In this document: positions 36,283 through 52,649 of the stretch, piece by piece
Layout: each line of letters starts with the position of its first letter
Position numbering within the stretch: position 1 is the first letter of the stretch
From: Deinococcus aquaedulcis
GTDB lineage: Bacteria > Deinococcota > Deinococci > Deinococcales > Deinococcaceae
Length of the DNA: 62,923 nucleotides
Direction of reading: 5' to 3'
NCBI RefSeq assembly: GCF_019693445.1
Contig: NZ_JAHRBL010000019.1
Coordinates: 1 to 62,923, forward strand
Program-made: the position numbers and the translations under genes
Notes under the pieces: model-generated
The model's input: only the letters and a program-made list of their open reading frames with translations
The model's database searches: none
What the model was told of the DNA's origin: nothing

Positions 36283-38013
36283 ATGTTCGACACGCCCAAG
36301 CGCAAGCGGCCGGCCCCCACCGCCCCCACGCCGCCGGTCCACGGTGCTCCAGCGGCGCTGGGCAGCCGGCAGAGCGCGGCCGACTTTGCGCGGCGTCAGC
36401 AGCAGGCCCTGGGCCGGAGCCGGGGGGACGCTGCGCCGCAGGTGCGCATCCTGACGGGGCACGGCGCGCTGCTGGGCAGTCACCAGAGCGCCAGTTTTGA
36501 GGCGGCCCAGCAGCACATGCCGCTGAACGCCGGCCGGCTGACTGGGGTGCGCTGGGAGCTGCTGCGCAACAGGGACGACGGCGCCGAGGTGGTGGCGGCC
36601 GGCAGCGGCGACCGCTTCAGCGCCAGCCCCAGTCAGCCCGGCCACTACACCGTGCGCTGCGTGGTCGAAAGCCTGGATGGCCCCTCGGCGTTTCCTGCCG
36701 CCTCAACGGCCGTGGCCCCGCGCCGGCCTGCTGACCCGGGCGCGCACCCCTACAACCCTTACCAGGACCCCCGCGATCAGGCCGCGCAGGACGCCGAGCT
36801 GCGGGGCGACCGCCGCCGCCGTGTGCTGGCGCGCGATGAACACCAGTTCACGGTGCTGGACCCCGAAACCTACACCCGCACCCTGCTGGACCACCAGCGC
36901 GCCGATCAGCCGCTGGGCAGCCTGGAAGAGGAGCTGCAACTGCTGCCCGCCCGCAACGAGGCGAACCGCGAGGCCGATCAGCCGGCGATGGCGGCGGTGG
37001 ACGCCCAGTCCGACGCCCTGCGGGCGCTGGTGGGCGCCGCCGGTTTCTTTCCAGGCATGGGCGCACCGGGCAGCGACAGTGACCGCCGGATTCAGCGCGT
37101 GCACGCGGTCCTGAGTCAGAACGACGGCCGGGAGGTACGCCTGCGGCTGTTTCTGGGCACCGTGAGGCGGGGCACTGAACGGCTGGTGCGGCTGGTCGAA
37201 CTGCCGGTGATGAACGAGGTGGCCGACGCCAGCAAGGTCCGGGCGTTTGACGGCTCGCCCTACCGGCAGCCCGGGGACCGCTTCGGCTCGTTCATGACGG
37301 CACTCAACGGGTACGTGCAAAACGGGCCCCACGGTCAGGGGGTGCTGCGCTACGAGGTGGAGGGTGAACCGGCCCTGGCCGGCACCGTCACCAAGGGCCC
37401 GTCCGACCTGGAGCAGGCGGCCGGGAGCTTTGACCAGGTGGCGCGGGTGGCCGCCCTGCTGGCCCTGATTCCACCCATCGCCCTGCCGTGCCGCGTGGCG
37501 GGCGCGCTGTTTGCTGGCGGGGCGGCTGCGCTGCGCCTGAAAGACAAGTACAACAAGGCCCAGGACAATGCGGCCGAGGCAGTAGGCGCGGCAGCCAGTC
37601 TGCTGGAATTCGGCGCGGGGATCGCCCCGGAAGGCACCGGGCGCGCGGTCATAAAGGCGTCCAAGGGAATGCTGGAGGCCGGGCAGAATGCCGCCGAGGT
37701 CGCCCAGGCCCTGAGCCAGCACGAACGGGTTGAGCCAGACAAGGCGCTGACCGTCCTGAAAGACGCCTTGGCCTTCGGGCGCGTGGTGTCGCCGGAGGTC
37801 TTTGCCCCGCGCCACTACAGTGTCCAGGCCCGCCGCGTCATCGTGCAGCTCAGTCAGGCGTACGAGCTGGGGGACAAGGTGGTGAAATACGCCACGCTGC
37901 CCGAAGACTTCTCCGAGAAATTCGCCCAGTTGGCCGCCACCGAGGGGCTTTCCGACGCCGAGCGGCGGCTGCGCGTGGCCGAGTTGATGGGTGGGCTGGC
38001 GTCCGGCGACTGA
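36283..38013 (+). CDS. Large unknown protein, possible effector/toxin-like architecture
   Basis: This 576-residue protein has a disordered basic/proline-rich N-terminus (about 1-30). A beta-sandwich-like segment near 80-130 (VRWELLRNRDDGAEV, S-Q-P-G-H-Y-T-V-R-C) resembles PKD-like modules. Charged helical stretches follow, then two Ala/Leu-rich hydrophobic stretches at about 390-440 (VARVAALLALIPPIALPCRV; GALFAGGAAALRLKDKY) and a helical C-terminus. It has no signal peptide. The mix of disordered N-terminus, PKD-like module and paired hydrophobic stretches is seen in cargo of extracellular contractile injection systems and in polymorphic toxins; that is inference and no catalytic motif is identified. 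ATG 36283 fits a leaderless promoter. Confidence 0.6.
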   Translation: MFDTPKRKRPAPTAPTPPVHGAPAALGSRQSAADFARRQQQALGRSRGDAAPQVRILTGHGALLGSHQSASFEAAQQHMPLNAGRLTGVRWELLRNRDDGAEVVAAGSGDRFSASPSQPGHYTVRCVVESLDGPSAFPAASTAVAPRRPADPGAHPYNPYQDPRDQAAQDAELRGDRRRRVLARDEHQFTVLDPETYTRTLLDHQRADQPLGSLEEELQLLPARNEANREADQPAMAAVDAQSDALRALVGAAGFFPGMGAPGSDSDRRIQRVHAVLSQNDGREVRLRLFLGTVRRGTERLVRLVELPVMNEVADASKVRAFDGSPYRQPGDRFGSFMTALNGYVQNGPHGQGVLRYEVEGEPALAGTVTKGPSDLEQAAGSFDQVARVAALLALIPPIALPCRVAGALFAGGAAALRLKDKYNKAQDNAAEAVGAAASLLEFGAGIAPEGTGRAVIKASKGMLEAGQNAAEVAQALSQHERVEPDKALTVLKDALAFGRVVSPEVFAPRHYSVQARRVIVQLSQAYELGDKVVKYATLPEDFSEKFAQLAATEGLSDAERRLRVAELMGGLASGD

Positions 38014-38036
38014 AGGGGTCTTGGCCGCGCTGGCGT

Positions 38037-38660
38037 TCAGGTCGGTGGGGCGCCCTGACGCGCTGCCCAGCGGATGCGAAAGGCGTGTTCAGCCGCGCTG
38101 AGCCGGGCCAAAGCTTGCGCGGCTTGTTCGGGCGGCAGGCGCGATTCGAGAACCAGCGCCGCACTCCGAAAAGGGTTGAGGACGTTGGCCGAAGCCAATT
38201 GAGACGGCTGGTACTCATTCACCATAAAGGCCAACAGGCCAGCTGGACTTGAAATCTGCTGGAGAAAAGGCCACAGCTTGCGCGTGTAACTGGACCTAAA
38301 TTCTTTGGCAATCCAGCGGAGCTCGGGCTCGCGTGCGTCTGGGAGAAAGCGCCAGCGTCTACCCTGGGTCCGATCAAGACGATGAGGGGTGCTGCAGAAA
38401 CTCAGGACGCGCTCTTCCTGATCCAGAGGAACAGAGAATCTGACGCAGCCCTGCACACTGGCGTGCCACCTGTTCTGATCAAAATCCAGGCGATATTTCA
38501 AAGACACAACGCTGTGCGGCTCCTCGCGCCGAACGATGAGGCCCCAGGCCCGCTGCTCCTGGTCTCTTAACCCCAACTCCTCTGCCTGTGCCGCCAGCAG
38601 GGCCAGCAGGGCGTCCCGGGCGGCGGTGTTCTCTGGGACTTCCTTCCCTCGACCCCCCAC
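38037..38660 (-). CDS. Hypothetical protein of lower GC content
   Basis: This soluble protein of about 207 residues is rich in aromatic and charged residues ([31 protein letters not shown]). It has no domain I recognise. The middle of the gene (about 38270-38500) has visibly lower GC than its neighbours, suggesting recent acquisition. It converges on the effector-like gene with a 23-nt gap. Start is probably GTG 38660; no clear ribosome-binding site. An immunity-type role is only a guess from position. Confidence 0.65.
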   Translation of the reverse strand: MGGRGKEVPENTAARDALLALLAAQAEELGLRDQEQRAWGLIVRREEPHSVVSLKYRLDFDQNRWHASVQGCVRFSVPLDQEERVLSFCSTPHRLDRTQGRRWRFLPDAREPELRWIAKEFRSSYTRKLWPFLQQISSPAGLLAFMVNEYQPSQLASANVLNPFRSAALVLESRLPPEQAAQALARLSAAEHAFRIRWAARQGAPPT

Positions 38661-38689
38661 ACTGACACTTTACTTTTTCCATCGCGTGC

Positions 38690-38695
38690 GATAAT
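38690..38695 (+). promoter_or_regulatory. -10 hexamer of a leaderless clpP promoter
   Basis: GATAAT ends 7 nt before the clpP ATG at 38703; upstream TTTACTTTTT is AT-rich as expected of a -35 side. Confidence 0.75.
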
Positions 38696-38702
38696 CGCCC
38701 CC

Positions 38703-40510
<1,808 letters not shown>

Positions 40511-40598
40511 ACGCAACAGAGCTTACAGCATTCCCCCGCGCCCGTCCCTAGACTCTGGGGACACCGTGCGGGGGTGTTTTCTTCTTTTCCCTCCGCGA

Positions 40599-40604
40599 TA
40601 CACT
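40599..40604 (+). promoter_or_regulatory. Candidate -10 of a separate lon promoter
   Basis: TACACT lies 38 nt before the lon ATG, which has AAGGAG; the clpX-lon gap is 132 nt. A small weak hairpin (ACACC...GGGTGT followed by TTTT) at about 40560-40580 may end the clp transcript. Confidence 0.5.
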
Positions 40605-40642
40605 GATCCATTCACGCGCGCTGCGCGACCCAAGGAGCAAGC

Positions 40643-43078
<2,436 letters not shown>

Positions 43079-43089
43079 GCGAGCGAGAG

Positions 43090-43120
43090 AAAGCCCCCCG
43101 GTGCAATGCCGGGGGGCTTT
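43090..43120 (+). terminator. Terminator after lon
   Basis: AAAGCCCCCCGG (43090-43101) pairs perfectly with 43109-43120; loop TGCAATG; ends CTTTCC. Strong intrinsic terminator. Confidence 0.9.
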
Positions 43121-43138
43121 CCTGTCTGACTCTGAGCC

Positions 43139-43182
43139 GTGGGCTCTGGGGGTTGCCCCATGGCTCATGGCCCAGAGCCCAC
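43139..43182 (-). terminator. Hairpin after the DUF3105 gene
   Basis: GTGGGCTCTGGG (43139-43150) pairs perfectly with 43171-43182 across a 20-nt loop, 4 nt past the minus-strand stop. No T-run follows. Confidence 0.6.
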
Positions 43183-43186
43183 AGCC

Positions 43187-43687
43187 TCACTGCGTTTCGC
43201 CGTATGCCCCACTGCACGAGGCGCCGCGTTCCGGCGCGGTGGCGCCCTGCTCGTATTTGTCGAGGAAGGCCTTCAGGCGGCTGTCGTCGGCCTTGTCCAC
43301 CTTCAGCTGGGCGCCCCAGGCGCTGGCGGCCACCGGCTTGTCCAGGCCCTCGTAGGGGCTGAGCAGGGTATACGAGCGGCCCTCCACCAGTTTTTTCAGC
43401 TGGTCCACCTGGGCGCTTTCCAGGTCGGGGCGGTAGGTGATCCACACGGCGCCGTGCTCCAGGCTGTGCACCGCGTATTCGTTGTACAGCGGGCGGTCAT
43501 AGACGCCGCAGTTCTGCCAGCTGGCGTTGTGGGCGCCGCCTGCCGGGGGGGTTTCGGCGTAGACCAGCGAGCCGGTGCGGTGGTCGCCGCCGTCGTACTT
43601 GAAGGTCTGCACGCCTTCGATGGTCTTGGAACCGCAGGCGGTGAGGGCCAGAAGGGCGAGGGGAGCCAGAAGGAACAGGCGTGTCAT
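43187..43687 (-). CDS. DUF3105-type lipoprotein
   Basis: This 166-residue lipoprotein has signal peptide [18 protein letters not shown] (lipobox LTAC). The DUF3105 core includes [25 protein letters not shown] and [10 protein letters not shown]. Conserved His residues ([11 protein letters not shown]) suggest metal or ligand binding, but the biochemical role is unknown. ATG 43687 chosen at the signal peptide; longer upstream frame is unlikely. Confidence 0.85.
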   Translation of the reverse strand: MTRLFLLAPLALLALTACGSKTIEGVQTFKYDGGDHRTGSLVYAETPPAGGAHNASWQNCGVYDRPLYNEYAVHSLEHGAVWITYRPDLESAQVDQLKKLVEGRSYTLLSPYEGLDKPVAASAWGAQLKVDKADDSRLKAFLDKYEQGATAPERGASCSGAYGETQ

Positions 43688-43956
43688 GGGCCCCCACAGC
43701 TTAGCGGCTGGGCATGAGGGGAGGGGCAGGGATGGGCGCCCCCGCCGCCTGGGCCCGCCCGCTGGGGGGGCGCGCCGGGCACTGCCCCACAACGGCCGCG
43801 TTTTCACATACTCTGGCAGCACCCCACGGCTGAAGGCTGGTCCGCCGCTGCAGCCCCCTCCCTTCTCTGGCGGGGTGGCCCCGCCCAGCCGGTTGGGACT
43901 AGGCAGTGGGCCCCACCCCCCAGCAGCCCGCGCCGCACACTGTTTTCTGGAGGCCC

Positions 43957-46900
43957 ATGTCGCACGAACCCAGCGTGTTCAAGCTGCCGCCCCAGGCCGA
44001 GGCCGCCGTGTCCCGGCTGCTGAAGCTGGGTGCGCGGCTGCTGGGGGTGCCGGCCGCCACGCTCTGGGCCCCGCGCGCCGACGCGGCCGGCGCCGCGCCG
44101 CGCACCCTGCTGGACTGGCTGTGCCTGCAAACGTGGCTAAGCCCGGCGCAGGGGCCCGTGGTGTATCCGGGCCCGGCCCTGCACCCACCACGGGCGCTGC
44201 TGGCTGCGGATACAGACGAGACGCGCTTTTTTGTGGGCCTGCTGCTGCGCCACGACGACGGCCAGCCTCTGGCGGTGCTGTACGGCGCAGCCCCCACCCC
44301 GGGCCCGGCCCTGGACGAGGACACCCAGGCGGCGCTGGCCGATCTGGGCACCCTCTTGGTGAATGAACTGGGCCGTGCGCCGCCGGCGCCGCCCGAAGCC
44401 GCGCTGCAGGCGGTGGGCGAGCACACCTCGGACGCGGCGTATGTCAAGGACCGCGCCGGGCGCTATCTGTGGGTCAACCCGGCCGCCAGCGCCCTGCTGG
44501 GGCTGGCCCCGGCGCGCCTGCTGGGCCAGACCGACGAGGCGCTGTTTGGCCCGCAGGCCAGCGCCGAACTGCGGGCCCTGGAACAGCGCGTGATGGCCAC
44601 CCGCGTCCCCGAGGTCACCGAGCGGGAGGTGCAGCGGGCAGATGGGCACCACATCTACCAGCTCACCACGCTGCCGGTGGTGGAGGGTGGCCGTGCAGTG
44701 GAGGGCGGCGTGGTGAAGGGCGTGGCGGGGCTGGCCCGCGACATCACCGACCGGCGGCGCCGGGTCCAGGCGATTCAGGACGTGAGCGCCGCCCTGTCGC
44801 CCCAGGCAGACCTGCACACCCAGACCCTGGCGCGGCTGGCGCTGGAAGACCCGGTCACGGGCCTGCGCAACCGCCGGGCCTTTGACGCTGATCTGGAAGC
44901 CTACCTGGCCCAGCTGGCCCCGGGAGACGGGGTCTCGCTGCTGCTGCTGGACGTGAACGCCTTCAAGGCCTGGAACGATGTGCACGGCCACGCGGCGGGC
45001 GACACGCTGCTGCGGGCGCTGGGCACGGCGCTGCAGGCGCACTGCGCGGCGGCCACCGTGTACCGGCTGGGCGGCGACGAGTTCGCCCTGCTGCAGCCCG
45101 GCCCGGCGCCGGGCTCCCTGCGCGAGTGCGTGCGCGCCGCCGAGCGCGCCGTGCAGGCCCAGGGCTTTGCCGAGCTGAGCTGCGCCGCAGGGCTGGCCCG
45201 CGCCCCCGCCGAGGCCACCACCCCCAGCACCCTGGCCCGGCTGGCCGATCAGCGCATGCTGCACGAAAAGGCCGCGCGCCGTGCCGATCAGGGCCTGGGC
45301 AACCTCACCGGCGCCCCGCCCGACGACCGGGCGCTGGAACTGGCGGGCGAGGTGACCTTTGGCGCGCTGCGCGCCACCCTGGCACTGCTGGCCCACGACA
45401 CCCGCCCGGAGCAGAACGTGTGGGCGCCACTGCTGGAAGCTGCCGTGGCGGCTGTGCCCGGGGCCGAAAGCGGGTCGCTATCGCTGCGCGAGGGGGACAG
45501 CTTCGTGCTGCAGGCGCAGGTGGGCTTTTCCAGCGCGCTGGTGGGGGTGCGCCAGCCGGCCGCCGCCGCGCACGTGTGGTACGGCGCGGCCAGTGCCCCC
45601 CAGGTCAGCCGCGCGCGGGTGCTGGCCCGCCACGAGATCAGCCAGCGCCTGCGGGCGGCGGCGGCCAACGAGGAATGGACCCGCGCCCGGCCTGCCTTTG
45701 AAGCCCACGGCGAACTGACCCATATTCAGGCCAACGTCTGCGTGCCGGTGGTGCAGGGGGGCGAGGTGGTGGCTTACCTGAATCTGGACAACCTGCAGAA
45801 CCCGGCGGCGTTTTCGGCCCGCAGCGCCGATATTGCCGAGGCGTTTGCCACCCAGATCGCCGCCCTGCTGGCCGCACAGCGGCGGCAAGCCCAGGAGGCC
45901 GCCCGGCGCCGCGAACTGGAAGGCCTGCTGAGCGTGACGGCGGCCCTGCGCGAGGTGACCCACTCGGCGCAGGCACAGGGGGTGCTGGCGCAGCAGGCGG
46001 CGGCGCTGCTGGGCACCGCCGAGGCCACGCTGTGGTGCCCGGTCCAGAACCAGCCCCCGCTGGCCCGGCCCCAGGATGAGGCCCTGGCCCAGCAGGCCCT
46101 GGCCACCCGCACCGTGGTGCGCTGGCCGCCTCCGGAGGACCCAGCCTCAAACGCGGCGGCCCCGAACCCCGCGCCCCAGGGACCAGTGCCCGCCGTGATG
46201 GCCGCGCCGCTGTGGCGGGCCAACGGCGAGCCTCTGGCGGCCCTGGTGGTCAGCCGCCCGCACCCGCCCTTCAGTGAGCTGGACGCGCAGCTGCTGGGCG
46301 GCATTGCGGCCATTGGCACCACGACCCTGGAACGCCTGGAAGGCGTCGAGGCCCTGCGGCGCCGCGCCGAGGAGTTTCAGAAGCTCAGCGACCTGTCGCA
46401 CCTGACGGCCACCCTCACCGACCCGGCGCAGGTGGCGCGGCGCATTCTGGCCGAATGCCGCAGCTTCCTGGGTGCCGAGGTGGCCGCCTTTGTGGATCTG
46501 GACGGTCAGCCGGTGGTCACCGATGGCCACGCCCCGCCCACCGTGCTGGCGGCGCTGGGCGCCCCCCAGGCGCTGGCCCCGGACGGCCAGATGACCGCGC
46601 CTGTGCAGCAAGACGGGCTGGTGGTGGGGCAGGTGGCCCTGCTGTGGCGCCCGGCACGGCCCCTGCCCCAGGCCGCCCGCCCCCTGCTGGACCGCGCCGC
46701 CGAGCTGATCGGGCAGGCCCTGGAACGCCGCGCGCACTTGGCGGCGCTGGAGGCCACCCAGGAAGGCGCCCTGCTGACCCTGGGGCTGGCCCTGGAACTG
46801 CGGGATTTCGAGACTGCCGGGCACACCCGCCGGGTGGTGCAGCAGGCGCTGGCCCTGGGCGCGGCTGTGGGCCTGGGCACCGAGGAACTGGAGGGCCTGC

Positions 46901-47352
46901 GCCAGGGCGCCTACCTGCACGACATAGGCAAACTGGCCGTGCCTGACCGCATTCTGCTCAAGGCCGGACCCCTGGACGCCGCCGAGTGGGCCACCATGCA
47001 GAGCCACGCCGCCGTGGGCTATGAGCTGACGCGCAGCATCGCCACCCTGCACCCGCTGGCGCGCGCCGTGATTCGCCACCACCACGAGCGCTGGGATGGG
47101 CGCGGCTACCCCGACGGCCTTGTAGGCGCCGCCATTCCGCTGGTGGCCCGGGTGTTCAGCGTGGTGGACACCTACGACGCCCTGACGAGCCACCGGGTGT
47201 ACAAGGCCGCGTGGCCGCCCGAAACGGCCATCCTGGAGTTGCAGGCCCAGGCCGGCCACCAGTTTGATCCGGTGATCGTGGCTGTGTTTATCGAGCTGCT
47301 GCGCGCCCAGCCTGACCCCCTGGCCGGGCTTCAGGAAACCCCAGCGGATTAG
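43957..47352 (+). CDS. Large c-di-GMP protein: PAS, GGDEF, GAF and HD-GYP domains
   Basis: This cytoplasmic protein has 1131 residues. In order it has an N-terminal GAF-like region, a PAS domain (about 150-265), GGDEF (about 285-440, motif GGDEF near 371), GAF regions (about 500-640 and 690-920) and HD-GYP (about 930-1125, with H-D-I-G-K near 987 and [14 protein letters not shown] near 1042). It should therefore be able both to make and to break cyclic di-GMP, or use one domain for sensing. The GGDEF lacks the RxxD inhibitory site. Start ATG 43957 has GGAGG upstream. Confidence 0.9.
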   Translation: MSHEPSVFKLPPQAEAAVSRLLKLGARLLGVPAATLWAPRADAAGAAPRTLLDWLCLQTWLSPAQGPVVYPGPALHPPRALLAADTDETRFFVGLLLRHDDGQPLAVLYGAAPTPGPALDEDTQAALADLGTLLVNELGRAPPAPPEAALQAVGEHTSDAAYVKDRAGRYLWVNPAASALLGLAPARLLGQTDEALFGPQASAELRALEQRVMATRVPEVTEREVQRADGHHIYQLTTLPVVEGGRAVEGGVVKGVAGLARDITDRRRRVQAIQDVSAALSPQADLHTQTLARLALEDPVTGLRNRRAFDADLEAYLAQLAPGDGVSLLLLDVNAFKAWNDVHGHAAGDTLLRALGTALQAHCAAATVYRLGGDEFALLQPGPAPGSLRECVRAAERAVQAQGFAELSCAAGLARAPAEATTPSTLARLADQRMLHEKAARRADQGLGNLTGAPPDDRALELAGEVTFGALRATLALLAHDTRPEQNVWAPLLEAAVAAVPGAESGSLSLREGDSFVLQAQVGFSSALVGVRQPAAAAHVWYGAASAPQVSRARVLARHEISQRLRAAAANEEWTRARPAFEAHGELTHIQANVCVPVVQGGEVVAYLNLDNLQNPAAFSARSADIAEAFATQIAALLAAQRRQAQEAARRRELEGLLSVTAALREVTHSAQAQGVLAQQAAALLGTAEATLWCPVQNQPPLARPQDEALAQQALATRTVVRWPPPEDPASNAAAPNPAPQGPVPAVMAAPLWRANGEPLAALVVSRPHPPFSELDAQLLGGIAAIGTTTLERLEGVEALRRRAEEFQKLSDLSHLTATLTDPAQVARRILAECRSFLGAEVAAFVDLDGQPVVTDGHAPPTVLAALGAPQALAPDGQMTAPVQQDGLVVGQVALLWRPARPLPQAARPLLDRAAELIGQALERRAHLAALEATQEGALLTLGLALELRDFETAGHTRRVVQQALALGAAVGLGTEELEGLRQGAYLHDIGKLAVPDRILLKAGPLDAAEWATMQSHAAVGYELTRSIATLHPLARAVIRHHHERWDGRGYPDGLVGAAIPLVARVFSVVDTYDALTSHRVYKAAWPPETAILELQAQAGHQFDPVIVAVFIELLRAQPDPLAGLQETPAD

Positions 47353-47611
47353 CGGGAGGAGGAAGTGGAGGTGTGTGGCCTCGGGGAAGAGGGCAAGCGG
47401 CGCGGCGGGGAGGTCAAGCAAAATCACCCGTCTGCCCCGATGAAGCAAGCTAGAGGTATTGGGAAGTCATCAGGGGCCGGACAGGGGCAGCCCGTTGCAC
47501 CCTGGGGCCGGAAGCCGGCTCCGCCCGCGTCGCTGTCTCTCACAACCCCCACTTTGTTTGCCTCCGAGACATTGGAAGTCTCCACTCGGGGTGGCTCTGG
47601 GGTCTCCCGGT

Positions 47612-49075
<1,464 letters not shown>

Positions 49076-49080
49076 AGGGC

Positions 49081-49086
49081 AGTGTA
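49081..49086 (-). promoter_or_regulatory. -10 hexamer of a leaderless promoter (beta-CASP nuclease)
   Basis: Minus-strand TACACT ends 5 nt before ATG 49075. Confidence 0.65.
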
Positions 49087-49154
49087 GGGGCGCGGGGCCG
49101 TGCGGCACGCTTTACCTGCCCTTTACCCTCCTGGCGCCGCGCGGCGGGATTGGG

Positions 49155-49160
49155 TACGGT
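49155..49160 (+). promoter_or_regulatory. -10 hexamer of a leaderless promoter (usp-ldh)
   Basis: TACGGT ends 7 nt before ATG 49168 and likely drives both genes. Confidence 0.7.
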
Positions 49161-49167
49161 CTGAGGC

Positions 49168-49641
49168 ATGACCCAGCATTCCGGCAGCTCCGTGCCCGGC
49201 GCCCCAGACGGCTTTGGGCGGATTCTGGTGGGCGTGGATTTCTCGGCGTCCTCTCAGGCGGCCCTGCGGCTGGCCCGCAGCCATTTTCCGGCCGCCCAGC
49301 GCCTGCTGGTGCACGTCACCGACGCCCGCGTGACGGCCGCCCCAGACCTGATGGGCGGCGTGACCCCTTCCCTGACCGACCCAGCCCTGCTGCACACCAT
49401 GGAAGCCGCCGATGCCCAGCGCCTGCAGGCCCTGGTGCAAGACGGCGAGGAACTGGCGGTGCTGGTGGGCGACCCGGTCACGGGCCTGCTGGACAGCGCC
49501 CGGCGCTGGGGCGCGGACCTGATCGTGGTGGGCACCCACGCCCAGAGCGCGCTGGAGCACTTTTTCCTGGGCAGCACCGCCGAGAAAATCGTGGGGCGCA
49601 GCGCCGTACCAGTGCTGACCGTGCGCGGGGGCGCGGCGTGA
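49168..49641 (+). CDS. Universal stress protein (UspA family)
   Basis: This 157-residue protein of the Usp fold has [20 protein letters not shown] at the start and [20 protein letters not shown] with V-P-V-L-T-V-R near the end. The G-T-H and G-S-T segments form the nucleotide-binding loop of ATP-binding Usps, but the match is incomplete so ATP binding is uncertain. It would act in stress tolerance. The stop overlaps the GTG start of the dehydrogenase gene, so they are one transcript. Confidence 0.9.
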   Translation: MTQHSGSSVPGAPDGFGRILVGVDFSASSQAALRLARSHFPAAQRLLVHVTDARVTAAPDLMGGVTPSLTDPALLHTMEAADAQRLQALVQDGEELAVLVGDPVTGLLDSARRWGADLIVVGTHAQSALEHFFLGSTAEKIVGRSAVPVLTVRGGAA

Positions 49642-50552
49642 AGGTGGGCATTGTGGGGGCCGGGCTGGTGGGCGCCACCGCCGCCTACGCCCTGACCCTG
49701 CGCGGGTCGTGCAGCGAACTGGTGCTGACCGATGTGGACGAGGACCGTGCCCGCGCCGAGGCGCAGGACGTGGCCCACGCCGCGCCCGTCAGCCACGGCG
49801 CCCGGGTCACCAGCGGCGCGCCCAGCGACCTGCAGGGCAGCGCGGTGGTGATCGTGGCGGCCGGGGCCAACCAGAAGTCCGGCGAATCCCGCCTGGACCT
49901 GCTGCAGAAAAACGCGGCCATCTTCCGCGACCTGATTCCACAGGTAACGCGCGCCGCGCCGGAGGCCACGCTGCTGATCGCCACCAACCCGGTGGACGTG
50001 CTGACTGGTCTGAGCGCCGAACTGGCCCCCGGGCAGCCGGTGATCGGCTCGGGCACGGTGCTCGACAGCGCCCGGTTCCGGTATCTGGTGGCCGAGCGCG
50101 CGGGCGTGGACCCCACCCACGTCCACGGCTACGTGCTGGGCGAACACGGCGACAGCGCCGTGGTGGCCTGGAGCACCGCCACCGTGGCCGGGCTGCCCGT
50201 GGCCGACTTCATGGCGGCGCGCGGCCTGCCCTGGACCCCGGAGATCCGCACGCAGATTGAACAGGACACGCGCGGCGCCGCTGGGCAGATCATTGCGGGC
50301 AAGCGCGCCACCTACTACGGCATCGGCGCGGCGCTGGCCCGCATTGCCGAGCGCATTCTGGATGACCGCCGCGCCGTGCTGACCGTTAGCGCGCCCACCC
50401 CTGAATTCGGTACCAGCCTCAGCCTGCCGCGCGTGCTGGGCCGTGCCGGCGTGCTGGACACGATTGTGCCCGCCCTGACCGAAGAAGAACGCGCCGCCCT
50501 GGAGCGCAGCGCCGACATTCTGCGCGAGGCAGGGGCGTCCCTGGAAGGGTAG
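49638..50552 (+). CDS. ldh: L-lactate dehydrogenase
   Basis: This 304-residue NAD-dependent enzyme has the nucleotide motif [10 protein letters not shown], the substrate loop [11 protein letters not shown] (Gln marks lactate rather than malate dehydrogenase), [10 protein letters not shown] and the active-site His in GEHGDS. It reduces pyruvate to L-lactate. Start GTG 49638 overlaps the universal stress protein stop. It faces the Lpt-like gene, with a GC hairpin region at about 50556-50590 between them. Confidence 0.93.
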   Translation: MKVGIVGAGLVGATAAYALTLRGSCSELVLTDVDEDRARAEAQDVAHAAPVSHGARVTSGAPSDLQGSAVVIVAAGANQKSGESRLDLLQKNAAIFRDLIPQVTRAAPEATLLIATNPVDVLTGLSAELAPGQPVIGSGTVLDSARFRYLVAERAGVDPTHVHGYVLGEHGDSAVVAWSTATVAGLPVADFMAARGLPWTPEIRTQIEQDTRGAAGQIIAGKRATYYGIGAALARIAERILDDRRAVLTVSAPTPEFGTSLSLPRVLGRAGVLDTIVPALTEEERAALERSADILREAGASLEG

Positions 50553-50589
50553 GGGAGAGCCCGGCCCAAAACGGGGGCCGGGGGGGCTC

Positions 50590-51621
50590 CTAACGGCCGG
50601 TGCCGGGCGGAGTGACCGGGGCCGGGGTGGGCGCGGCCGTCCCTGGGGCCGGTTCGGCGTCCACAAACTCGCCCGTGATGGTGCCGCCCTCGGCCTTCAC
50701 GGCGCGCACCTCGTTGCGGTCCAAGTCGTACAGGATGGTGCCGGCGCGCAGCACGTCCTGGCCCTTGACGCTCTCGGCGGGCTGCTCTGGGGTGCCGTAC
50801 AGGCGGGCCACGTTACGCGTATCGTCGTATTCCACCCGCGCGGCCTTGCTGATGCGCCCACCTTCAGAGTTCAGCACCACGTTGCCCACCAGCGTGGTCT
50901 TTTCCTCGTCCACGCTGACCTCTATGCGTTCGCTCTGGCCACTCAGGGCGTCCTTGTCGCTGCGGCGCTGAAAGGTGATGGGCCCGTCAATACGGGCAAT
51001 GCCGTCGGTGCTGTCGTACACCAGTTTCTGGCCTTTCAGTTCGGTGCGGCCCTGGGTCACCAGCACAGTGTTGGGAGCGGGTTTGGGGCTGGTCTCCACG
51101 CCGCAGCGGCTCAGGCGGTCGGTCTTGTCGGGCGGGGCTTCGTCCAGAAAGCGGGCGGTGCCGGCGCTGGCTTCCACCCGGCCGTCGCTGCCTTCCTGGT
51201 CCCCTTTGGGCGGCAATTGCGTGACCAGGGCCAGGGGCACCTGAATGACGTTCTTGTCAATGGTCAGCCGAACGCCACCGGTATCGGTCTCACTGAAAAC
51301 CGCCAGCGTGGGGGCATTCTCGGGCTCGTCCTCTGTGGGTGTGCACAGGGCGAAGACCCCGGTGTCGTCCCGGGTCCCGGTTTTGACAATCAGGATGCGG
51401 CGCTCCTTGCCGTCCTTTTCACTGCGCCGGACCAGTTCGAGGCTGGACTGTTCCGCCCCTGCCTCCTGCGGCGCCAAGTCTTCCGGGGGCACTTGTGGGT
51501 TGGACTGGGTGGCGGGCGGCGGCGTGCCCGGCGCCTGCTGCGCCCACACCATGCCTGCCCCCAGCCCCAGCAGCAGGGCCAGCGTGGCCCGCCCTGTCCA
51601 TGTCCAGCCCGCTTTGCTCAT
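50590..51621 (-). CDS. OstA/LptA-like secreted protein
   Basis: This 343-residue exported protein has a signal sequence ([16 protein letters not shown]) and a variable Gln/Pro-rich linker. A beta-jellyroll region in the last 170 residues follows the OstA/LptA pattern: [10 protein letters not shown], then [18 protein letters not shown], then [12 protein letters not shown]. LptA-type proteins carry hydrophobic molecules between membranes. Here the cargo is unknown because Deinococcus lacks LPS. It has its own leaderless promoter and follows a terminator. Confidence 0.8.
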   Translation of the reverse strand: MSKAGWTWTGRATLALLLGLGAGMVWAQQAPGTPPPATQSNPQVPPEDLAPQEAGAEQSSLELVRRSEKDGKERRILIVKTGTRDDTGVFALCTPTEDEPENAPTLAVFSETDTGGVRLTIDKNVIQVPLALVTQLPPKGDQEGSDGRVEASAGTARFLDEAPPDKTDRLSRCGVETSPKPAPNTVLVTQGRTELKGQKLVYDSTDGIARIDGPITFQRRSDKDALSGQSERIEVSVDEEKTTLVGNVVLNSEGGRISKAARVEYDDTRNVARLYGTPEQPAESVKGQDVLRAGTILYDLDRNEVRAVKAEGGTITGEFVDAEPAPGTAAPTPAPVTPPGTGR

Positions 51622-51628
51622 TGCGCGC

Positions 51629-51634
51629 AGTCTA
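51629..51634 (-). promoter_or_regulatory. -10 hexamer of a leaderless promoter (OstA-like gene)
   Basis: Minus-strand TAGACT ends 7 nt before ATG 51621. Confidence 0.72.
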
Positions 51635-51693
51635 GCGGCTCCCTGCATGAGACTTTGCGTGTCGGCGCCGCCTTCTGGTCACGGCCAGACCGC

Positions 51694-51727
51694 AAAAACC
51701 CCCCCCGGCGCGCAGGAGCCGGGAGGG
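51694..51727 (-). terminator. Terminator after the LptA-like gene
   Basis: On the minus strand a GC stem (GCC-GGGAGGG side at 51718-51727 against 51699-51709) is followed by TTTTTG. It separates the LptA-like transcript from the OstA-like gene. Confidence 0.82.
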
Positions 51728-51744
51728 CAGGGGAGCGGCTGAAG

Positions 51745-52638
51745 TTACTTCTCGCCAGTCAGCTTGAACTGCTCGGTGGGAATCTTGTACGCCGAGTTCA
51801 GCGCGCGCACGCGGGCAAGGTCGGTGCGCTGCTCCAGGTAACCGCTGGCGGGGGCCTTCACGGTGGCCTTGCTCTTGCTGTCCACGCTCACCGCGTTGCC
51901 CACCACGTAGGCCACGTTCTTCTTGTCGTCGTAGTACACGGCGTCGCCGGTGGTGGTGGTGGTGCCCTGCACCAGTTTCACGCCGCCGCGCACATACAGG
52001 GTCTTGCTTTTGGTCAGCGCGCGCACTTCCTGGCCGGTGATCACCAGTTCCTTCTGGTTGCCCCTGGCCGCGCGGGTCAGGCTGGGGGTGCCGGTCAGCT
52101 GGGCCACCTCGCGGTCCTCGTCAAACACCAGCTTGTCGGCCTTGCCGCTCTGGCTGCCGGTGGAGAGCGTCACGCCGCCGGTACTGGTGGACACGTTGTT
52201 GTCCACATCCAGGCTCATCTTGGGCGCCTTGATGGTCACGGTGTCGCCGTCTTCCTTCTTTTCCGGCACGAAGGTGGCGCTGGCGTTGCCGTCCAGCACG
52301 CCCTGGCCGGTGCTCTCGTCGTAGTTCAGGCCGTTGCCGGTGGCGGTCAGGCGGCCACGGGTCACCTTCACGTTGCCGGTAAAGGTGGCGGTGCGCTTGC
52401 CCTTGGCTTCAATCAGCGGAATGCCTTTGGGCGCGGCCATCACAGCCTGCGAGGCTTCGATGTTCAGGGTGCTGACTTTGGCCTTCACGGGGGTGCCGGT
52501 AAACGTCAAAGGCCCATTGCGCACGTCGCCGCGCGGGCCGCCCTGAATGGTGATCAGGCGCTTGGCGGCGTCGCCGCTCTGGGCCAGCACAGGGGCAGTC
52601 ACGGCCAGCAGGGTCAGGAGGGAGGCAGTCTTTTTCAT
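51745..52638 (-). CDS. LptA-like periplasmic bridge protein
   Basis: This 297-residue exported protein has signal peptide [20 protein letters not shown] and OstA-type repeats: [22 protein letters not shown], and [17 protein letters not shown]. Two to three jellyroll units would form a hydrophobic groove. In LPS-making bacteria LptA links the inner-membrane LptC to the outer-membrane LptD. It is preceded by an LptC-like gene with an 11-nt gap and AAAGGAG, so they form an operon. The cargo in Deinococcus is unknown. Confidence 0.82.
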   Translation of the reverse strand: MKKTASLLTLLAVTAPVLAQSGDAAKRLITIQGGPRGDVRNGPLTFTGTPVKAKVSTLNIEASQAVMAAPKGIPLIEAKGKRTATFTGNVKVTRGRLTATGNGLNYDESTGQGVLDGNASATFVPEKKEDGDTVTIKAPKMSLDVDNNVSTSTGGVTLSTGSQSGKADKLVFDEDREVAQLTGTPSLTRAARGNQKELVITGQEVRALTKSKTLYVRGGVKLVQGTTTTTGDAVYYDDKKNVAYVVGNAVSVDSKSKATVKAPASGYLEQRTDLARVRALNSAYKIPTEQFKLTGEK

Positions 52639-52649
52639 GGAAACTCCTT

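Noticed and set aside
49638..50552. Malate dehydrogenase reading of the dehydrogenase gene
   Set aside because: The substrate loop has Gln (A-G-A-N-Q-K) as in lactate dehydrogenase, rather than the Arg of malate dehydrogenase.
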